Assembly: GCF_000155735.2 (NCBI RefSeq)
Contig: NC_020908.1
Span: forward strand, 2,733,001-2,797,000
Length of the DNA stretch: 64,000 nucleotides
Origin: Octadecabacter arcticus 238
Lineage (GTDB): Bacteria > Pseudomonadota > Alphaproteobacteria > Rhodobacterales > Rhodobacteraceae
Reading direction: 5' to 3'
Shown: positions 62,986-64,000 of the stretch, piece after piece
How the letters are laid out: each line of letters opens with the position of its first letter
How positions within the stretch are numbered: position 1 is the stretch's first letter
The notes under the pieces: generated by a model
What the model saw: only the letters and a program-made list of their open reading frames with translations
Database searches by the model: none
What the model was told of the DNA's origin: nothing
Position numbers and translations under genes: made by a program

Positions 62986-63984
62986 ATGGACAAAGAGTCA
63001 AAGAGAACAACGATCTATGACATTGCAAAGCTTGCAAATGTTTCACCAAGTGCGGTGAGCTCCGTGCTCAACGGAACTTGGGAGAAGCGGCGAATCAGCC
63101 GAAAATTATTCGAGCGGGTCATGCAGATTGCAGAGGAACAAGGCTACTCCGTCAATGTTCCAGCCAGTCTGTTGCGACGGGAACGATCCAACATCGTAGG
63201 TATGATCGTCCCCAAATACGACAATCGTTATTTTGGTGAGATTGCAGAGCAGTTCGAGGCCATGGCGCGCGCGCGTGGTTTTTTCCCAGTTGTCACCTGT
63301 ACACAGCGTGACCCCGACTTGGAGTTTCAGGCCGCAAAAGAACTCATCTCCTATCAAGCAGAATGTCTGATCTCGACCGGAACAACCGACCCAGATCGTA
63401 TTTCGGCATTTTGCACAGCATCAAGCGTTCAGTCGATCAACCTTGATCTTCCCGGCAAAAATGCTCCTTCGGTGATTTCGGACAATCATGCTGCGGCATT
63501 GGAACTTACCCAACTCATCCTTGATCGTTGCGCACAGGATCTCGACTGGATTGGACCATTGCGTTTCGTCGGTGGACGGCTGTCAGACCACAACACGGCT
63601 GCGCGTTTAGCTGGCTTTATGGCAGCGCATCGGGATCGCGGAATTTCAGTTCCCGAAACCCATATCATGTCGACCGGCTATTCCGCTGAGAGCGCAGCAA
63701 AAGTATTAGAAAACTGTGTGCCAGAAGGACCGACAGGCCTATTCGTGAACTCGACAATTTCACTAGAGGGCATTGTGCGCTGGCACAGCAAGCTTGAAAG
63801 CAACTCTGAGTTGGTAAGATACGGGTGCTTTGACTGGGACCCTTTCGGATCTTTTTTACCAGGAAATGTAGGTATGATTGAACAAGACGTCACAACAATG
63901 CTGACCAAAGCCTTTGAATTGATAGGTAATCCCAACAGTACTAACCAGCAGATCTTGGTGCCCTGTAAGCTGCGCGTCTTTTAG
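62986..63984 (+). CDS. LacI-family transcriptional regulator of the pentitol operon
   Basis: 332-residue repressor with an N-terminal HTH (TTIYDIAKLANVSPSAVSSV, LNGTWEKRRIS) and hinge EEQGYSVNVPASLLRRERSN, followed by a periplasmic-binding-protein-like effector domain (IVGMIVPKYDNRYFGEIAEQ; TRLAG-like NTAARLAGFMAAHRDRGISV). It is divergent from the ABC-rbtD-FGGY operon and probably controls it and itself through the palindrome at 62903-62916. The gene ends 16 bp before the window edge. Confidence 0.92.
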   Translation: MDKESKRTTIYDIAKLANVSPSAVSSVLNGTWEKRRISRKLFERVMQIAEEQGYSVNVPASLLRRERSNIVGMIVPKYDNRYFGEIAEQFEAMARARGFFPVVTCTQRDPDLEFQAAKELISYQAECLISTGTTDPDRISAFCTASSVQSINLDLPGKNAPSVISDNHAAALELTQLILDRCAQDLDWIGPLRFVGGRLSDHNTAARLAGFMAAHRDRGISVPETHIMSTGYSAESAAKVLENCVPEGPTGLFVNSTISLEGIVRWHSKLESNSELVRYGCFDWDPFGSFLPGNVGMIEQDVTTMLTKAFELIGNPNSTNQQILVPCKLRVF

Positions 63985-64000
63985 GATAAAATGAAGTGCC

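Overview
The window looks like the chromosome of a Roseobacter-group alphaproteobacterium. The evidence is the murD/ftsW/murG/murC arrangement, a DUF1127 gene followed by four CcsR (cuckoo) hairpins, TRAP-free TTT and ABC uptake operons of marine type, and a very high load of insertion sequences. The IS density recalls polar Octadecabacter-like genomes, but that is an inference. No rRNA or tRNA gene was seen.

Layout. 1-6.8 kb: core cell-wall genes murC (cut by the window edge), murG, ftsW and murD on the minus strand, with a flavoprotein/rsmJ pair on the plus strand between ftsW and murD. 7.0-12.9 kb: an IS graveyard holding an IS110 transposase broken by three palindromic mini-insertions, a decayed IS66, the signal-peptide stub of a lost exported protein, non-coding repeats, an isolated binding-protein gene and an intact ISAs1 copy with a 10-bp target duplication. 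13.0-22.3 kb: a catabolic locus. A GntR regulator and a PEP-mutase/isocitrate-lyase-type lyase face a tctCBA transporter, an aconitase-type hydratase (leuCD-like), a glutaryl-CoA-dehydrogenase-like enzyme and a class III CoA-transferase. 23.0-27.5 kb: a choline uptake locus, betI divergent from choX, with an alpha/beta hydrolase inserted before choW and choV.

28-43.4 kb is a mobile, more AT-rich zone. It contains a truncated IS3, a replication-like gene split by two near-identical IS256-family elements, small CDGSH and SnoaL-like genes, several structured repeats, a complete IS3 element, and a small integrative element (integrase, AlpA, primase-polymerase, DUF927 ATPase, HGG-motif protein) without structural genes. 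43.5-45.1 kb: a cobalt-type nitrile hydratase operon bracketed by GGWCC palindromes. 45.9-50.4 kb: a 1507-residue STAND ATPase with an N-terminal Mrr-like nuclease, probably an AVAST (Avs) antiphage sensor. Next to it is a tyrosine recombinase/IS91 unit whose transposase carries another copy of the palindromic mini-element.

53.7-63.98 kb returns to ordinary genome: the DUF1127/CcsR stress RNA locus, an MFS transporter, a luciferase-like monooxygenase, and a ribitol-type operon (LacI regulator, binding protein, ATPase, permease, ribitol dehydrogenase, FGGY kinase).

The most original signal is a family of about 35-40-bp two-hairpin elements. They share the ends CCTTCTC and CTGCCGGTCAG but have unrelated, self-complementary cores. 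They interrupt one IS110 gene at three codon-level positions (one a double copy) and the IS91 transposase at another.
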